DNA of 64,000 bases from a virus. The stretch lies in IMG/VR virus record IMGVR_UViG_3300025070_000024, positions 1 through 64,000 of that record; one strand, 5' to 3'. Made by a program: the position numbers and the translations under genes. This document shows, one piece after another, positions 43,991 through 53,181 of this stretch (positions are counted from its first letter, which is position 1; each line of letters begins with the position of its first letter). The notes under the pieces were generated by a model, which saw nothing but the letters and a program-made list of their open reading frames with translations, did no database searches and was not told the DNA's origin.

Positions 43991-44682
43991 TATTCAGATT
44001 TTGATTGTTCAATCGAATTTGTTTGGTATCTAGGAGACTCAATAGCCTCTATAATATTCTTTACTGCTAGGTCCACAATCTCTTGGTGAGTGTGGGTTGC
44101 AAGCTCGCAATCTAGGGACGAAGATAGGTTAATCTGTACCGGATTGCGAATATAGTCGACGAATACCGTTTTTAATATATACTTTTCGCCATCCTGGAAG
44201 ACTCTTATTTCGTCATCATGGATGAATCCAGAAGGTGCTACTTTGCTGGGTTTGGCGAAAGGATTCTCTATATGAGAATACATTTGATCTTGCTCTACTA
44301 TACGAAGTTCCCGCTTAACTAAACTATCTGACGTGCTAACTGCAGTCTTACAATTATTAGTATGAAACTCTATTCTAGCATTGATTAAAAACATGTAGTC
44401 TACCGGAAGGTCGAAGTTCACAAACTCCAAAGCAGAGTTTGGAACAACGCCATCCGTGTAGTCTACCGTAATAACTAAGCGCAGGTCATCAACACGTTTT
44501 TGCAACTTGCTGAATCCGAGCTTTTTGCTATCAAATACAGGTGCCAAGCGATGCTTTATATATCGATCCTGAGCGCGGTTTAACCAAAAGTCAACCTCTT
44601 CAGGAAGGAAGTAATCGTAAACTGAGGATGCTACCTTTTGCAATCCCTGGTCTACGGCATAGTGCATCTCTTGTACAGTCAT
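43990..44682 (-). CDS. Head-tail connector / ring protein, crAss-like (230 aa)
   Basis: Begins MTVQEMHYAVDQGLQKVASS and has FLPEEVDFWLNRAQDRYIK, VDYMFLINARIEF and a C-terminal THTHQEIVDLAVKNIIEAIE. This last segment is a hallmark of a conserved connector protein of crAss-like and related phages that sits below the portal. Directly follows the 268-aa conserved gene and precedes head decoration genes. Good family match from memory; ring position not assigned. Confidence 0.68.
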   Translation of the reverse strand: MTVQEMHYAVDQGLQKVASSVYDYFLPEEVDFWLNRAQDRYIKHRLAPVFDSKKLGFSKLQKRVDDLRLVITVDYTDGVVPNSALEFVNFDLPVDYMFLINARIEFHTNNCKTAVSTSDSLVKRELRIVEQDQMYSHIENPFAKPSKVAPSGFIHDDEIRVFQDGEKYILKTVFVDYIRNPVQINLSSSLDCELATHTHQEIVDLAVKNIIEAIESPRYQTNSIEQSKSE

Positions 44683-45489
44683 TTATGCGTAAGCCTTTAG
44701 TTTGGCTTTTATAGAAGTTAAAACATTGGAGTTCTTCTTATCCTTCAAAAACAAAATTGCTGCCTCCATAGAGTCTCCTAAAGATACATCTCCGTCGAGT
44801 ATTGTATTCCCTACTTTTCTCAATACTTCTGTAGTCAGGCATTCGTTAATCAAAGACGTCAAGTCTAAGTTTTTATCTGTAACGATATCTAGGAAGTACT
44901 GAGGGTTGTCCTCAAGAAGTTCTTCTAACTGCAGCTCCTTCTCCTCAGCTTTTAAGTCTTTTGGTTTGTATCCATAGATAATAAGAACCTTGTCCATACG
45001 GTCAGAGTTGTCAGAAAGCTTGATATACTCCTTGTAAGCACTCTTACGTAAGTCTAAGCCCATCTTAGCCTGCTTCAGCTCTCTGCGGTTATCAGACAAG
45101 TAATACTGATGCTTCTTACTAGCAGACAAGTCTTCTTCATCCTGCACCACATATGGGTGGGCTAAAGCAAATTTGTAGCGAATAAAATCAGCACGGTTCA
45201 AAGGGTAGCCCTCTTCGTCTACTCCAATTTCTAAATCGACACCTCCCATAGGAATTTCCACTGTGAGATTCAGGTAGTAGTCTTTACAGGCTCTACCAAA
45301 GTTTGGGTCTTCTGCGCTTACGCCTAAAACTTCTGGCAGCAACTTTCGCTGTTCCGCAAAAGTCAGACCTCTAATGATATCACCGCTTCCGGTGTAAACA
45401 GATCCAATACGACGTTTGGCTTCGGTGTAAATGTCATCCGGAAGGTTTGTAGGGTTCGGGCGACGGTTAAGTGTAACTATATGTGACAT
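44683..45489 (-). CDS. Conserved head-associated protein (268 aa)
   Basis: The frame is open up to 45540, but ATG 45489 (MSHIVTLNRRPNPTNLPDDI) is preferred because the longer start would sit inside the terminator hairpin. The protein is helical and charged, with RKLLPEVLGVSAEDPNF, KDYYLNLTVEIPMGG, LNRADFIRYKFALAHPYV and KEYIKLSDNSDRMDKVL. I recall this as a conserved crAss-like gene after the capsid gene, possibly a capsid-associated or assembly factor. Function not established. Confidence 0.62.
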   Translation of the reverse strand: MSHIVTLNRRPNPTNLPDDIYTEAKRRIGSVYTGSGDIIRGLTFAEQRKLLPEVLGVSAEDPNFGRACKDYYLNLTVEIPMGGVDLEIGVDEEGYPLNRADFIRYKFALAHPYVVQDEEDLSASKKHQYYLSDNRRELKQAKMGLDLRKSAYKEYIKLSDNSDRMDKVLIIYGYKPKDLKAEEKELQLEELLEDNPQYFLDIVTDKNLDLTSLINECLTTEVLRKVGNTILDGDVSLGDSMEAAILFLKDKKNSNVLTSIKAKLKAYA

Positions 45490-45522
45490 ATCTATTGTAA
45501 CTAATGGGTTTCTAGGAATGAA

Positions 45523-45555
45523 AAAGGGGAGAGGGTACATTTCCCTCCCCCCTTT
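45523..45555 (-). terminator. Hairpin terminator between the capsid gene and downstream genes
   Basis: On the minus strand a 13-bp stem (AAAGGGGGGAGGG pairing with CCCTCTCCCCTTT, one G-U pair) encloses a 7-base loop and ends in five T. It starts about 20 bases after the capsid stop. As transcription continues into needed head genes, it may act as a partial terminator or 3' processing/stability element that raises capsid mRNA. Confidence 0.75.
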
Positions 45556-45574
45556 CTCGGTTTTGTAAGTCTAA

Positions 45575-47005
45575 TTAAGACTTAGTGCACTCTAAGTGCA
45601 AGCAATTGGTAGCGCGACGAATCGCAACACCACACTCCTTCATGAAGTGGACAGAAGATCCGTCAACATCAGTAGCGCGGAGAGCGTTACCACCAAATCC
45701 TGGAGGAACACTAGCACCTGCAACTGCCCAACGAATCAGCTCACGTCCCTTACGAGAAATGTACTGAACATTCTTCTCTCCATCGTATGTGCTCATATCG
45801 AGGAAGATCATCCGATAGCTCTCCATAGGGAGACCAGTGACCGGGTGACGATCAGCATTCAACGCACGAGCACCATGGTCAAACAAGGGCAAGTGGCGAA
45901 CAGTGATGGTATGACCATCAATGTGCTGATAAGAAGTAAAGAAGCCACCAAGCTGCAAGTTGCTTCCGCTTCCGCTGATAAAGCTACCTGGGTCAGTGTT
46001 CTTAATGTATTGTCCTGAGCTAATCTCAGACTTCATAGCATTGTCGAACTCTTCCATTCCACCGATACCAGTGAACAGAACGATGTTCATCTGCTGAGCA
46101 TCGGTAGCTCCATACAGAGCATCACGAACAACAGACTTCAACTTAGAAGCAGTCAACTGAGAGTATGTATCCACGTTAGGAATCTGCTCAAGCACACCAG
46201 AACCAATGGTAATTGGCTTGCCGTTGTCATCCTTCAAGTGAATAAGTCCGTTAGCATCACGGTTGTACTGGCTGTACCACAGTGCATACTCAGACTCTTC
46301 CTTCCAACGCAACATATGCTGATACTCCTCAAAGTCGTACCACAAGTTGGTTGAGCGTCCACCAACATTGAACTCGAAGTTCACAACGCGATCAGGCATG
46401 TTGCCTTCATACGCATAAGACTTACGGATCAAGCTGATTTGGTTACGCATCTTGGAAGGAGCAACCCAATGGCTTTCGTTTCCGCGAGATCCGCTCATTG
46501 CAGCTGGAGCATACAATTGAACAAACATCTTGTTTACGAAAGTGTCAGAAGCAGCAGTTGCTGCACCATCGGAAGCAACAAGCTGAACGCTATACTCATA
46601 GCCGTCGGCTACGGGAGTAGGGTCATCCATCACACGCACTTGAGTTCCATCAGGAGCCTCCAAGATGTATTGACGCACGAACCAACGCTCAGGGAACGTT
46701 AACTTGATCCGGGTGTGGTTTGCACCTTGACCAGATTGTCCAGTACACTCAACAGCCTTGTTCATACGACCCATAACTGGGTAATCGTACTCAACGTCGT
46801 TGATGTATTTAGTAGCGCCCATGCCTTCAGTTAAAAAGCTAAGCGGGAAACGCTTGTCTTCTTGACCAGAGAGATGAGTGATAACAGGAGACAGCACATC
46901 AGGCTGAGTGAGGAGAGCAGCAGCTAAGCTGTTCTCGTCAGTCATCGAGGAGCTGTTAAAGGTGTCTTCGTATAGACGAAGTTTTTTCAAGTTGTCTGCG
47001 GACAT
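45575..47005 (-). CDS. Major capsid protein, crAss-like (476 aa)
   Basis: Length, position after the scaffold gene, and text such as FPLSFLTEGMGATKYINDVEY, PERWFVRQYILEAPDGTQVR, NLWYDFEEYQHMLRWKEESE and VNFEFNVGGRST fit the HK97-fold capsid protein of crAss-like phages. It would form the shell; the acidic-rich scaffold upstream guides assembly. It is followed by a stable hairpin, consistent with high mRNA levels. The region just upstream (CTTTATATAATTAC) is AT-rich and may carry an extra promoter, not proven. Confidence 0.85.
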   Translation of the reverse strand: MSADNLKKLRLYEDTFNSSSMTDENSLAAALLTQPDVLSPVITHLSGQEDKRFPLSFLTEGMGATKYINDVEYDYPVMGRMNKAVECTGQSGQGANHTRIKLTFPERWFVRQYILEAPDGTQVRVMDDPTPVADGYEYSVQLVASDGAATAASDTFVNKMFVQLYAPAAMSGSRGNESHWVAPSKMRNQISLIRKSYAYEGNMPDRVVNFEFNVGGRSTNLWYDFEEYQHMLRWKEESEYALWYSQYNRDANGLIHLKDDNGKPITIGSGVLEQIPNVDTYSQLTASKLKSVVRDALYGATDAQQMNIVLFTGIGGMEEFDNAMKSEISSGQYIKNTDPGSFISGSGSNLQLGGFFTSYQHIDGHTITVRHLPLFDHGARALNADRHPVTGLPMESYRMIFLDMSTYDGEKNVQYISRKGRELIRWAVAGASVPPGFGGNALRATDVDGSSVHFMKECGVAIRRATNCLHLECTKS

Positions 47006-47025
47006 GTGTAGTAATTATATAAAGG

Positions 47026-48138
47026 TTAGAGTAGTTCAGATAAACTGGGCAGCTTATTGCCTTTACTAGAGTTTTGTGTACCACCTTTCATCCGTTTGGA
47101 AGCAGGCTGGTTGTTCTGCAAACGCTTCTTGAGATTCTGAGCCTTTTGAGTTGCTTTAACGCCTTGAACTAACTTGTTCAAGTCAAACTTTTTATAGAGT
47201 AAATACTCCATAGCCAGTTGAGTTTCTAAATCCATTCCTTCTTGATCAAGCATGCGCTGTGTGCGTCCTTGATTGTCTTTGGCATCACTCATCCAAGAAT
47301 AAAACTTAGACTTGTCAGATTCAGGAACTGTGAATCCTCGTAGCTCGCCTTGCTTAATAGTATCTTGAATATTGACCCATTGCTGCTGCACTTGTTGCTG
47401 ATATTGCTCAGCTTCTTTCCTTTGAGACTCAACCACATTTTTGGCTTGGCGCTCTTGAATGACCTTCAATTTAGACAAACCGCGATTAGCATGTTTTTCT
47501 AAAATACCTGCATCAATGTAATCTTGAACAGTTTCTGAAATTTCTTCCTCGCTGTAATTCATCATACGCAGATGTTCTTGAACTACTGCACGTTGGGTGC
47601 TTACGTCGTCTGCTTCAATTTCTAGGGAGTTGTAATCCACTGTTGGTGAAGAAGCTTGGAAGTATTTTTTGGGGTCGCCGCCGTTGTAGCGAAACTGCAA
47701 ATACTCTTGAACATCTGGAAACTGAGAAAATACAGAGTCTAGTTGCTCTTTTGCCATCTCTCCCGCTACAGTTTGAGTAAACTGTGCTACTCCATCGTAG
47801 TCTTCGGTAAAATCGCCTACTACATCGTAACCCATTTTCTCTTTCAGAACATCGATTACCGTAAGGCTATCTGAAGCATCCTCATCTTCTCGCTCAGATT
47901 CGATAGGAGCTTCAGGTGTGTTTTCTGTGTTATCGACTTTTTCAGGTTCTGAAACTTCTTCAGGTTGTTCCGCAACACTTTCTTCTGATACCTCAGCTTC
48001 TGGTAAGGAATTCTCTGCTTCTTCAGGTACCGATGATTCGGCTGAAACCTCCTGTTCTAACACCGGAGCAGGCGCTTTGTCATCAATAAGGTTATTGAAT
48101 GACACTTGGCTTAAATCAAGCTTTATTTCTTCTGACAT
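47026..48138 (-). CDS. Scaffolding protein (370 aa)
   Basis: The N-terminal 90 residues are strongly acidic and rich in Glu, Ser and Pro, the middle is helical (VIDVLKEKMGYDVVGDF, LRMMNYSEEEISETVQ), a long Gln/Lys coiled coil follows (about 230-270) and the C-terminus is basic. This charge layout, and its position between portal and capsid genes, is typical of scaffolding proteins. A Bacteroidota-type promoter box lies immediately upstream. No protease motif is seen, so shell maturation may not need self-cleavage here. Confidence 0.78.
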   Translation of the reverse strand: MSEEIKLDLSQVSFNNLIDDKAPAPVLEQEVSAESSVPEEAENSLPEAEVSEESVAEQPEEVSEPEKVDNTENTPEAPIESEREDEDASDSLTVIDVLKEKMGYDVVGDFTEDYDGVAQFTQTVAGEMAKEQLDSVFSQFPDVQEYLQFRYNGGDPKKYFQASSPTVDYNSLEIEADDVSTQRAVVQEHLRMMNYSEEEISETVQDYIDAGILEKHANRGLSKLKVIQERQAKNVVESQRKEAEQYQQQVQQQWVNIQDTIKQGELRGFTVPESDKSKFYSWMSDAKDNQGRTQRMLDQEGMDLETQLAMEYLLYKKFDLNKLVQGVKATQKAQNLKKRLQNNQPASKRMKGGTQNSSKGNKLPSLSELL

Positions 48139-48143
48139 CTATA

Positions 48144-48176
48144 CAAAAGTATTATTTATACCAATAATTAGGACAA
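48144..48176 (-). promoter_or_regulatory. Bacteroidota-type promoter upstream of scaffold and capsid genes
   Basis: Minus strand reads TTG (48176-48174), a 22-base spacer, then TACTTTTG (48151-48144), which fits the TAnnTTTG -7 consensus. The box ends 5 bases before the scaffold ATG, implying a leaderless or nearly leaderless transcript. The 70-base gap is one of few real intergenic spaces in the late region. Confidence 0.55.
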
Positions 48177-48208
48177 CTCTGAATACCTATAAAAACCTGT
48201 TTATTATA

Positions 48209-50398
48209 TCAACTTTTTGAACGCGCAGCGTCTACTTTCTTACGTTCTATTTCTAATCTTTGACGATCAATGTCGTCTCGCCGACCATTCCCATCCGCAT
48301 CGCTGCTCACTTTAGTAGCGACTTTCATTCGTTCCACCTCTAGTTTGACCACGCGGTCTTTCTCGTTTTGGTCTGCCTCAAATGCCTGCTGCTGATTCTG
48401 AATCTGTTGTTGAGCCTCAGCTACTTGCTGTTGTTGCTGTTGTTGCATCTCTTGTTGCATCTTCTGAAGCTCTTTTTGCTTTTCGTCTACCTCTTGTAAG
48501 AGCTTTTTGACTTTACTGAAGTTGTTACTATCAATAATTTCAGCAACTGTTGCTGGTTGCTGACCATTTTGAGCAAACGCCATAGCCAATCCTTTAAGCT
48601 GTTGCAGCTTATCCATTTCACGACTACTGCTTTTGACAAAGACTCCGTACTCAGACTCTTGATACTCTTCGGGATCGATATTGAGCAAGGCAGTTCTTAA
48701 ATCGCTCGCGACATACGTCATCTTTTTTCCGTCTCTCCAGGCAATCTTGCTTGTGTCTAGCAACCCAGCATACTCACGCTCCATAAAAGCCTCAAACCTT
48801 CTAAATATTTCTTCAGAAATAACTGAAGATTGGAAAATAGCGCGTTCGGTAGTGCCAACGCCGTCTGAAGAATTGACCTGACCCTTACGCTGCCTAGAAA
48901 CACCGACCATTTCTTCCCACTCTGTCTTAATGGCTTGAAGAAGCTGGAACTGGGCAGCGATATATTGCCCCAAAGACATATCCAATACTTGGTACTGGTT
49001 AAATGTAACCCTCTCTCTGTTTTTGCCCTCTGCAGTAGAATCAACAAAAGCAAATCCCATGGCATCAGCGTAGTACATGAATTTTTCCTCATCCCAGCCG
49101 TGTCGTTTTGGGATAGTATTCATTTCCATAAGCATAATCTTGTCCTTGTTTTTAGCAATGGACAATTCTAAGCGGTAGTGGAAGACATTGTACAAGACCT
49201 GGTAGGCCAAGCCCATAGAAATGATAGATATGCTGTCAGAGTGCCTGTTACTGTATACTCTGCCATTGTAGGGCATCTTACACACAGACAAGTTGTTCAT
49301 TTCGTTGCGTTGCACAACATGGGGATTCATACTGACATAAATGTTATTGTCAATTTGATATCCTTCCCAAACCTCATTTACCCAGAAATATTTTATTTCT
49401 TGGCCCTCGTCTTTTTTGTACGTTTCGTCGACCACCATCTCTTGAGGAGATCCCATCTCATCTGTATAGGATAGAATGCCAACTCTAGCAAAACTCTTCC
49501 AACAAACATGAAGCACTTCCACCATCCGATCACTTTCGTCATCTTCCGGCTTGTTGACGAACATGCTTTGGTGTCCTCCGTAGCCATCTCTATATTTTCC
49601 ATGAGGAGCTTCTAAATTGTCGATGTCTTTAGGAGACAGCACATCGTAAAAACGATCAACTACCTCATTTACACTCATAATCTTGCGACGCACAACCCAA
49701 TCAGCGTCTTCAATGTAGTCCGTATCAGGAGACTTCTCATAGTCGATATCCAAGGGGCTTACGACTTGATAGTCCACATCATTCATGCATACATCCTTAT
49801 AGGTGTAGCATTCACCGGCAACTAACCAGTCGAAAAACAATTTTTGAATGTTGTCTTCTAGACCGAGCCAGTCAAAAAGATAGTTCAGTGCTTCCTGACC
49901 TACAATGGCTCTAGAGTCTCTGTAGTTAGAAAGAACTTGTTCCTGATAGTTCTTAGGGTCTTCTTCTGGAGCGTCAGGTTCTTCTCCTTTAGCTTTGCTC
50001 ATCTCTGAAACAAAAATCTGTTCCAGATATTCTTGGTACTGCTTCTGCCGATACTGGTCAAATCGTGATTGTATGTCTGCATTGCGAACAACTACTTGGT
50101 ATGCTTGGGGACGCTTTGCTTTTTCTCCTAGCAGTAAGTCTACGACAGGCTTTAGGATATTATAATTGCGTAATCGCGCAGGGAAGTTCTTCTTAGCCCA
50201 AGCCTCGCTATTGTAGGGGTTTGTAACATAGTTGTAATCAGACTCCTGAATATTACCGTTGTAAGCCTCGTAATACTTTTGAGTAGTATGTTTGGTGCTA
50301 CTACTAAATGCAGACCTATTAATAAAAGCCCTTATAGTGTCTTTAGCCCAATCTTTGGTTTTACGTGATCGGGGGACTTTTTGTTTAGGTATATGCAT
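48209..50398 (-). CDS. Portal protein, crAss-like (729 aa)
   Basis: Starts MHIPKQKVPRSRKTKDWAKD; contains KYYEAYNGNIQESDYNYVTN, KPVVDLLLGEKAKRPQAYQV and a long central domain (GLAYQVLYNVFHYRLELSIA, EWEEMVGVSRQRKGQVN) seen in crAss-like portals. The C-terminal 130 residues are a Gln/Glu/Lys-rich coiled coil with a glutamine run. It forms the dodecameric DNA channel and packaging-motor dock. Gene order after TerL and before scaffold supports the assignment; size is in the usual range for the group. Confidence 0.87.
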   Translation of the reverse strand: MHIPKQKVPRSRKTKDWAKDTIRAFINRSAFSSSTKHTTQKYYEAYNGNIQESDYNYVTNPYNSEAWAKKNFPARLRNYNILKPVVDLLLGEKAKRPQAYQVVVRNADIQSRFDQYRQKQYQEYLEQIFVSEMSKAKGEEPDAPEEDPKNYQEQVLSNYRDSRAIVGQEALNYLFDWLGLEDNIQKLFFDWLVAGECYTYKDVCMNDVDYQVVSPLDIDYEKSPDTDYIEDADWVVRRKIMSVNEVVDRFYDVLSPKDIDNLEAPHGKYRDGYGGHQSMFVNKPEDDESDRMVEVLHVCWKSFARVGILSYTDEMGSPQEMVVDETYKKDEGQEIKYFWVNEVWEGYQIDNNIYVSMNPHVVQRNEMNNLSVCKMPYNGRVYSNRHSDSISIISMGLAYQVLYNVFHYRLELSIAKNKDKIMLMEMNTIPKRHGWDEEKFMYYADAMGFAFVDSTAEGKNRERVTFNQYQVLDMSLGQYIAAQFQLLQAIKTEWEEMVGVSRQRKGQVNSSDGVGTTERAIFQSSVISEEIFRRFEAFMEREYAGLLDTSKIAWRDGKKMTYVASDLRTALLNIDPEEYQESEYGVFVKSSSREMDKLQQLKGLAMAFAQNGQQPATVAEIIDSNNFSKVKKLLQEVDEKQKELQKMQQEMQQQQQQQVAEAQQQIQNQQQAFEADQNEKDRVVKLEVERMKVATKVSSDADGNGRRDDIDRQRLEIERKKVDAARSKS

Positions 50399-50409
50399 TT
50401 TCGGTATTA

Positions 50410-52413
50410 TTAGAAGAAGTCACGATTAAAAAAGCTGTTGGCGTCATTCTGCTCTGCTTTTTCGACTTCTAAATTAGATAAGTCTTTCAAGTGGAACATA
50501 CCTACAAGCATTGCAGATACCCTGTCAAAGTTACCTCTAGAGTTGTATTTAATTAGTTCGTCTATTAATGCAATATCGTATATATAGTGCAAGTTTAACT
50601 TAGCTTCTCCTGTTTCTGTCTTGCCCCTCTTAGTCTTCAACCAGTCTCGTAAGTACAGCTCTGCTTGGCTTTTACGCTCTTTGCTACCCATGCTCATGCC
50701 GTACTTTCTTCCAAGCTTTTTGATTTTAACATTTTCAGATTTGTCAAAAATCTCAGCTTCTGGCATAAGCATATGTAGTTGCTTTGTACGCTTAGCGTAT
50801 GGTATTACTTCTCCCCGGTCATTCTCAAATCCTATACGGGCGTTATAATACTCTGAAAGCAAAAATAGTGAATTATTGTATTCATCCTGAGAATCTGGTC
50901 GTCCTACATAAGATGCTACAATCATATCGTCAGGACTTGAGATAGAATTGACTCTTTTTATTACATAAGCTGCTCCCAAAGAAGTGCCGTAGCCATCTTG
51001 TGCATACGGGTCGTGGACAATAATGTACAGATCGTCAGGTGTAGATCCTTGCGAGTATGGTGCTTGGTAAATCACTACGCATCCTCGGATATCATCTCCT
51101 TTTTGAGCAGGAAACTTTTCTATAGGGCGCAGCATGTCATCTGGCATAAACTTTAGACCTTTTTTGCCTGTGATTAGTTTGCCTGCAACACCAATATTCC
51201 TGTAAGCCCCAGAGCGCATGAGTTCATTGCGCCATTCTAAAAGTTGAGCAGAAGGAAATATGTTAGAGGTGTGCTGCATAAACGCCTCCTTAGGTGTAAA
51301 GGGATACTCTGTAATATGCTTATCTAAAACACCTCCGTCTTTTGTGTCTCTCTTAATCTGCTCACGTCGTGCTTCTTCAGCTTGCTTTGCATTCTCGATA
51401 TTACTGTTGCCCTGGTTGTCCATGTACCCCACCATGTTTTTGTAGGCTGGAAAAAAGAACCCGCAGTTAGAATGCTCTGAGCCATTGTCCCAAGTATTTT
51501 GTACAGGTAAAAGATTGTATGCTAGAGGGTTATAAAACATTGACTCAAAGTCTATAGTTCCACCAGACATGTCTCCACCAGTACCAAACAAAATCATTTG
51601 GCCTGTTGTAATTCCGCCATCCTCAACTGTCGGCTTAGTTGCCAAAAATGAAGCTTTGAGGTTGTCGAAAGCTCCGCACTCCTCGAATATCACAATGCTT
51701 GCATCTTTACCACGAGCTGCATCAGGGTTGTCTTTAAATGTAATGGCTTCGACTTCGGATTTATAGCCCTTCTCAATAGGCTGCCCACCGACGTACTCTA
51801 AAAAGCTAGCCCTTCTGTGATTCTGCTTATCGACAACTTGTCGTCGCTTGCCCCAGCCGGTATGCTCGTTTAAGAAGTTCATATTGTCGGTAACCATAGC
51901 CATGATTCCCTTCGGGTACAAGTACTTTTTGTCAAACGCACAAAGTAAAGTGTAGCTGTTTCGATCATTATTGAACGTGTTAGCTACTAAAGCAGCATTC
52001 TTGTATGAAAATCCCTTACGTCTAGCTTTACCTACTATCAAATGCCGACCTCCAGACATAAACTCAGGGTCGACAACAGTCGAAAGGTTTAAGCTTTTGT
52101 ATTTATCTGCAGTAATGCCTTCTCTGGCAATGTTTTGCAGCCAAAAGTATTCGTAGTCTCCATCCCAGAAGTTTGGGAAAGCAACAATCTTTTTATTTCC
52201 CTTAGCGGTCAGTTTAATCTGAACGAAGTTCAGGTAGAAGTAGTGGTGACCGGTAATGGTTGTGTCTCCTACAGTATAGCCGTGGGTACAACGACGAAGT
52301 CGTTCGGCCCAGTACTCATAATGACCTGCGGTTCCTTCTGGCTGGCTACAATAGTACCCATGCTTCAGGAAGTGTTGAGCGTCACGACAAAACTCTTGAG
52401 TATTGACCAGCAT
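50410..52413 (-). CDS. terL: Terminase large subunit (667 aa)
   Basis: DNA-packaging ATPase and nuclease. N-terminal ATPase: a P-loop-like segment HLIVGKARRKGFSYKNA (about 124-140) and Walker B VIFEEC (241-246, with catalytic Glu). C-terminal RNase H-like nuclease: LYIIVHDPYAQDGYGTSLGA with a metal-binding Asp (about 470), a middle acid in GFENDRGEVIPYAK and a final one in YIYDIALIDELIKYN. Start ATG overlaps the preceding stop (TGATG). Works with the product of the upstream gene (putative small subunit) on the portal. Confident family call. Confidence 0.9.
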   Translation of the reverse strand: MLVNTQEFCRDAQHFLKHGYYCSQPEGTAGHYEYWAERLRRCTHGYTVGDTTITGHHYFYLNFVQIKLTAKGNKKIVAFPNFWDGDYEYFWLQNIAREGITADKYKSLNLSTVVDPEFMSGGRHLIVGKARRKGFSYKNAALVANTFNNDRNSYTLLCAFDKKYLYPKGIMAMVTDNMNFLNEHTGWGKRRQVVDKQNHRRASFLEYVGGQPIEKGYKSEVEAITFKDNPDAARGKDASIVIFEECGAFDNLKASFLATKPTVEDGGITTGQMILFGTGGDMSGGTIDFESMFYNPLAYNLLPVQNTWDNGSEHSNCGFFFPAYKNMVGYMDNQGNSNIENAKQAEEARREQIKRDTKDGGVLDKHITEYPFTPKEAFMQHTSNIFPSAQLLEWRNELMRSGAYRNIGVAGKLITGKKGLKFMPDDMLRPIEKFPAQKGDDIRGCVVIYQAPYSQGSTPDDLYIIVHDPYAQDGYGTSLGAAYVIKRVNSISSPDDMIVASYVGRPDSQDEYNNSLFLLSEYYNARIGFENDRGEVIPYAKRTKQLHMLMPEAEIFDKSENVKIKKLGRKYGMSMGSKERKSQAELYLRDWLKTKRGKTETGEAKLNLHYIYDIALIDELIKYNSRGNFDRVSAMLVGMFHLKDLSNLEVEKAEQNDANSFFNRDFF

Positions 52414-52976
52414 CAGTCTTCAAACATTCCTTTTTTACCTCCTCCCTTAATCCGAGTATCACTGGCTTGCTCTTTCTTTATTTTCTCTTCTAGGGTCGAG
52501 ATGTTGTCTATTACCTTAGGCAGCTTTTCTCCGATTTCTAGCATTCGTTGCACACTACGCACTAATCCGTCTAAGTCCTCAACTTCATCTTGCTTTAGCT
52601 CTCTCTCTATACGTATACGCAATGTGTCAATAAGCCTTGAACTGGTCAACAAACCTTCACGGATCGAGGTCAGTGTTTTAATTGTTGGAGTCTGTGCAAA
52701 TTTGAGATACTTCTCAATGGCTGCTTGCACTTTGAGATCTGGGACGTAGTCCTCCGCCAAACCTAAATCTTTACTTACCCGGATCAACCGCTCGTCAGAA
52801 GCATAAATAGCATAAGGGCTTTTGTGGTCGTGCATAAAATAGATGTACGCCAACTCCCGCACACAACCTTGCTTACTTTGACTTCTGTCACGTTTATACA
52901 AAGCTTTGAACTCTGGTATCAGCTGCACTTCGGGGTCAGGAACGACCTTAAACTTTTCTTCTCTTAGTAAGCGCAT
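52413..52976 (-). CDS. Putative small terminase subunit / conserved pre-TerL protein (187 aa)
   Basis: Helical protein directly upstream of TerL with coupled overlap. It contains IPEFKALYKRDRSQSKQG, ELAYIYFMHDHKSPYAIY and a C-terminal coiled coil (LEIGEKLPKVIDNISTLEEK) with a Gly/Lys tail. The same gene type lies before TerL in crAss-like and other Bacteroidota phages. Small-terminase function (DNA recognition) is inferred from position and size; no clear HTH is visible. Confidence 0.6.
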   Translation of the reverse strand: MRLLREEKFKVVPDPEVQLIPEFKALYKRDRSQSKQGCVRELAYIYFMHDHKSPYAIYASDERLIRVSKDLGLAEDYVPDLKVQAAIEKYLKFAQTPTIKTLTSIREGLLTSSRLIDTLRIRIERELKQDEVEDLDGLVRSVQRMLEIGEKLPKVIDNISTLEEKIKKEQASDTRIKGGGKKGMFED

Positions 52977-53181
52977 GATTGAGGTTGTATAAACGCCTAG
53001 GTTTCACATAAAACTTGCCTAAGTATGGCATACGTACTTGAGAAAAGTCTCCCTTCTCCATAGTCTGGCAAAGAAACTTAAACTGGCTCTCTACTATATC
53101 CTGAATCTCTACCAGGCTCCCACCATTCTCCTCTACAATCTCTAAGCAGATTTCTTTTTTTATTTTATTCGTTCTAGCCAT
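52948..53181 (-). CDS. IHF/HU-like DNA-bending protein (77 aa)
   Basis: Short protein MARTNKIKKEICLEIVEENG, then VEIQDIVESQFKFLCQTMEK and VRMPYLGKFYVKPRRLYNLN, the helical dimer part plus beta-arm of the IHF/HU fold, truncated relative to bacterial HU (90 aa). Small IHF-like genes near the terminase are a hallmark of crAss-like phages. Probably binds DNA at packaging or in regulation. Overlaps the next gene by 29 bases. Confidence 0.8.
   Translation of the reverse strand: MARTNKIKKEICLEIVEENGGSLVEIQDIVESQFKFLCQTMEKGDFSQVRMPYLGKFYVKPRRLYNLNHALTKRRKV

Noticed and set aside
45490-45540. Longer start of the 268-aa head gene at 45540
   Set aside because: The extra codons fall within the capsid-gene terminator hairpin, and the ATG 45489 begins the conserved text.
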